This document shows, one piece after another, positions 63,525 through 64,000 of a DNA stretch of 64,000 nucleotides; position 1 is the stretch's first letter, and the number at the start of each line of letters is the position of its first letter. Both the position numbers and the translations under genes were made by a program. Below the pieces are notes generated by a model. The model did no database searches. It was given only the letters and a program-made list of their open reading frames with translations, and was not told the origin of the DNA. Source of the stretch: Streptomyces sp. GKU 895 (GTDB taxonomy: Bacteria; Actinomycetota; Actinomycetes; Streptomycetales; Streptomycetaceae); NCBI GenBank assembly GCA_002027195.1, contig MWJO01000003.1, positions 62,001-126,000 of the forward strand, written 5' to 3'.

Positions 63525-64000
63525 GATGGGCACTGGTCAAGGTCTGTCTCGCCGTCACCACCATGGTCGTGGTCGCCTTCGCGGTCCCGCTCGGCCTCGT
63601 CATCAAGGAGATGGCCCGGGACCGCGCCTTCTCCAACGCCGAGCGGGAGGCCGCCGCCGTCGCCCCGGCGCTGTCCATCACCACCGACCGGGACCAGCTG
63701 GAGCGGGTCGTCGCCTCCGCGGGCTCGGAGGACGGGATGGCCGTCCACATACCCGCGAGCGGAGACAGCGCCGCCGTCGACATCGGACGGCAGCGTGCCG
63801 CCGACGGGGACGTGGCGACCGTACGGAAGCTCGGCCGGGCCTCCACCACCGAGGTGCCGGGCGGTTCCACGCTGCTCCAGCCCGTCGCGCTGAGCTCCGG
63901 CGAGATCGCGGTCGTCGAGGTGTACGTCCCCGAGGCCGAGGTCAGCAACGGCGTGGGCACGGCGTGGGCGGTGCTCGCCGGGGTCGGCGTCGCGCTGATC
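63521..64000 (+). CDS. Sensor histidine kinase, N-terminal part (cut by window end)
   Basis: The first 160 residues of a two-component sensor: a membrane helix (VKVCLAVTTMVVVAFAVPLGLVI, about 5-28), an extracytoplasmic domain of about 120 residues and the start of the second helix (AWAVLAGVGVALI) at the window edge. The HAMP and kinase domains lie beyond it. The ATG overlaps the response-regulator stop, so the two genes are translationally coupled. Confidence 0.85.
   Translation, partial: MRWALVKVCLAVTTMVVVAFAVPLGLVIKEMARDRAFSNAEREAAAVAPALSITTDRDQLERVVASAGSEDGMAVHIPASGDSAAVDIGRQRAADGDVATVRKLGRASTTEVPGGSTLLQPVALSSGEIAVVEVYVPEAEVSNGVGTAWAVLAGVGVALI

Noticed and set aside
1..64000. CRISPR arrays, insertion sequences, rRNA genes or secondary-metabolite core genes
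   Set aside because: No regular spaced repeats, transposase motifs, terminal inverted repeats, rRNA sequence or PKS/NRPS domains were seen.

Overview
The window is high-GC actinobacterial DNA, almost certainly from a Streptomyces chromosome. The evidence is strong G/C third-position bias, GTG starts, Tat-type signal peptides, long runs of 4-bp overlapping genes, F420-linked gene remnants and a typical Streptomyces regulator set. I see no CRISPR array, rRNA, integrase or transposase.

Layout. 1-2.7 kb: a secreted multidomain alpha-L-fucosidase. 2.8-7.8 kb: a lipid/membrane block with a PAP2 phosphatase, a YihY/BrkB membrane protein, a PAP2-diacylglycerol-kinase fusion and a divergent phospholipase-D/cardiolipin synthase. 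8-11 kb: a 5'-truncated LysE exporter and a PAS-GAF-SpoIIE-ATPase regulator broken by three indels. 11.3-16.4 kb: a 1530-residue secreted S1 protease with DNRLRE and Ig-like modules, coupled to a lipoprotein. 16.9-18.4 kb: an NCS1 nucleobase permease. 18.5-23.6 kb: a STAND NTPase with TPRs, a two-helix membrane protein and an unknown protein. 23.6-34.3 kb: a complete non-phosphorylated L-fucose pathway (six tightly overlapping genes) divergent from a sugar ABC importer and an FCD-type GntR regulator. A 15-bp dyad recurs in this divergent region and also upstream of the distant fucosidase, so fucose release, uptake and breakdown may form one regulon. 34.3-38.8 kb: a region of gene decay with a collapsed F420:NADP reductase, a frameshifted LLM enzyme, a P450, and a glutamine synthetase and an acyl-CoA synthetase that have both lost their 5' ends at one junction. 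38.8-52.2 kb: two identical tRNA-Lys(CTT) genes bracket an IclR regulator, an ehuBCDA-type importer, DUF3830, amidase, 2-hydroxyacid dehydrogenase, two Asp/Glu-racemase-fold enzymes, a luciferase-like oxidoreductase, a PAS-GGDEF-EAL protein and an M6 metalloprotease. 52-58 kb: a small operon whose nuclease, middle and helicase genes follow the domain order of eukaryotic Dna2. 58-64 kb: a PAP2 enzyme, a histidine phosphatase, an HTH/TPR regulator, a spermidine-synthase-like protein, a secreted protein and a two-component system cut by the window end.

Data quality is itself a result. Thirteen single-base indels, inferred from frame switches inside recognisable domains, interrupt or scramble 11 genes. 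Three of them are the same event: one extra G in a G-run followed by AGG. Most of these look like sequencing error, so genes marked frameshifted here may be intact in the organism. The large truncations (lysE, the F420:NADP reductase, glutamine synthetase and acyl-CoA synthetase) are not explained by that and look like real deletions or assembly joins.
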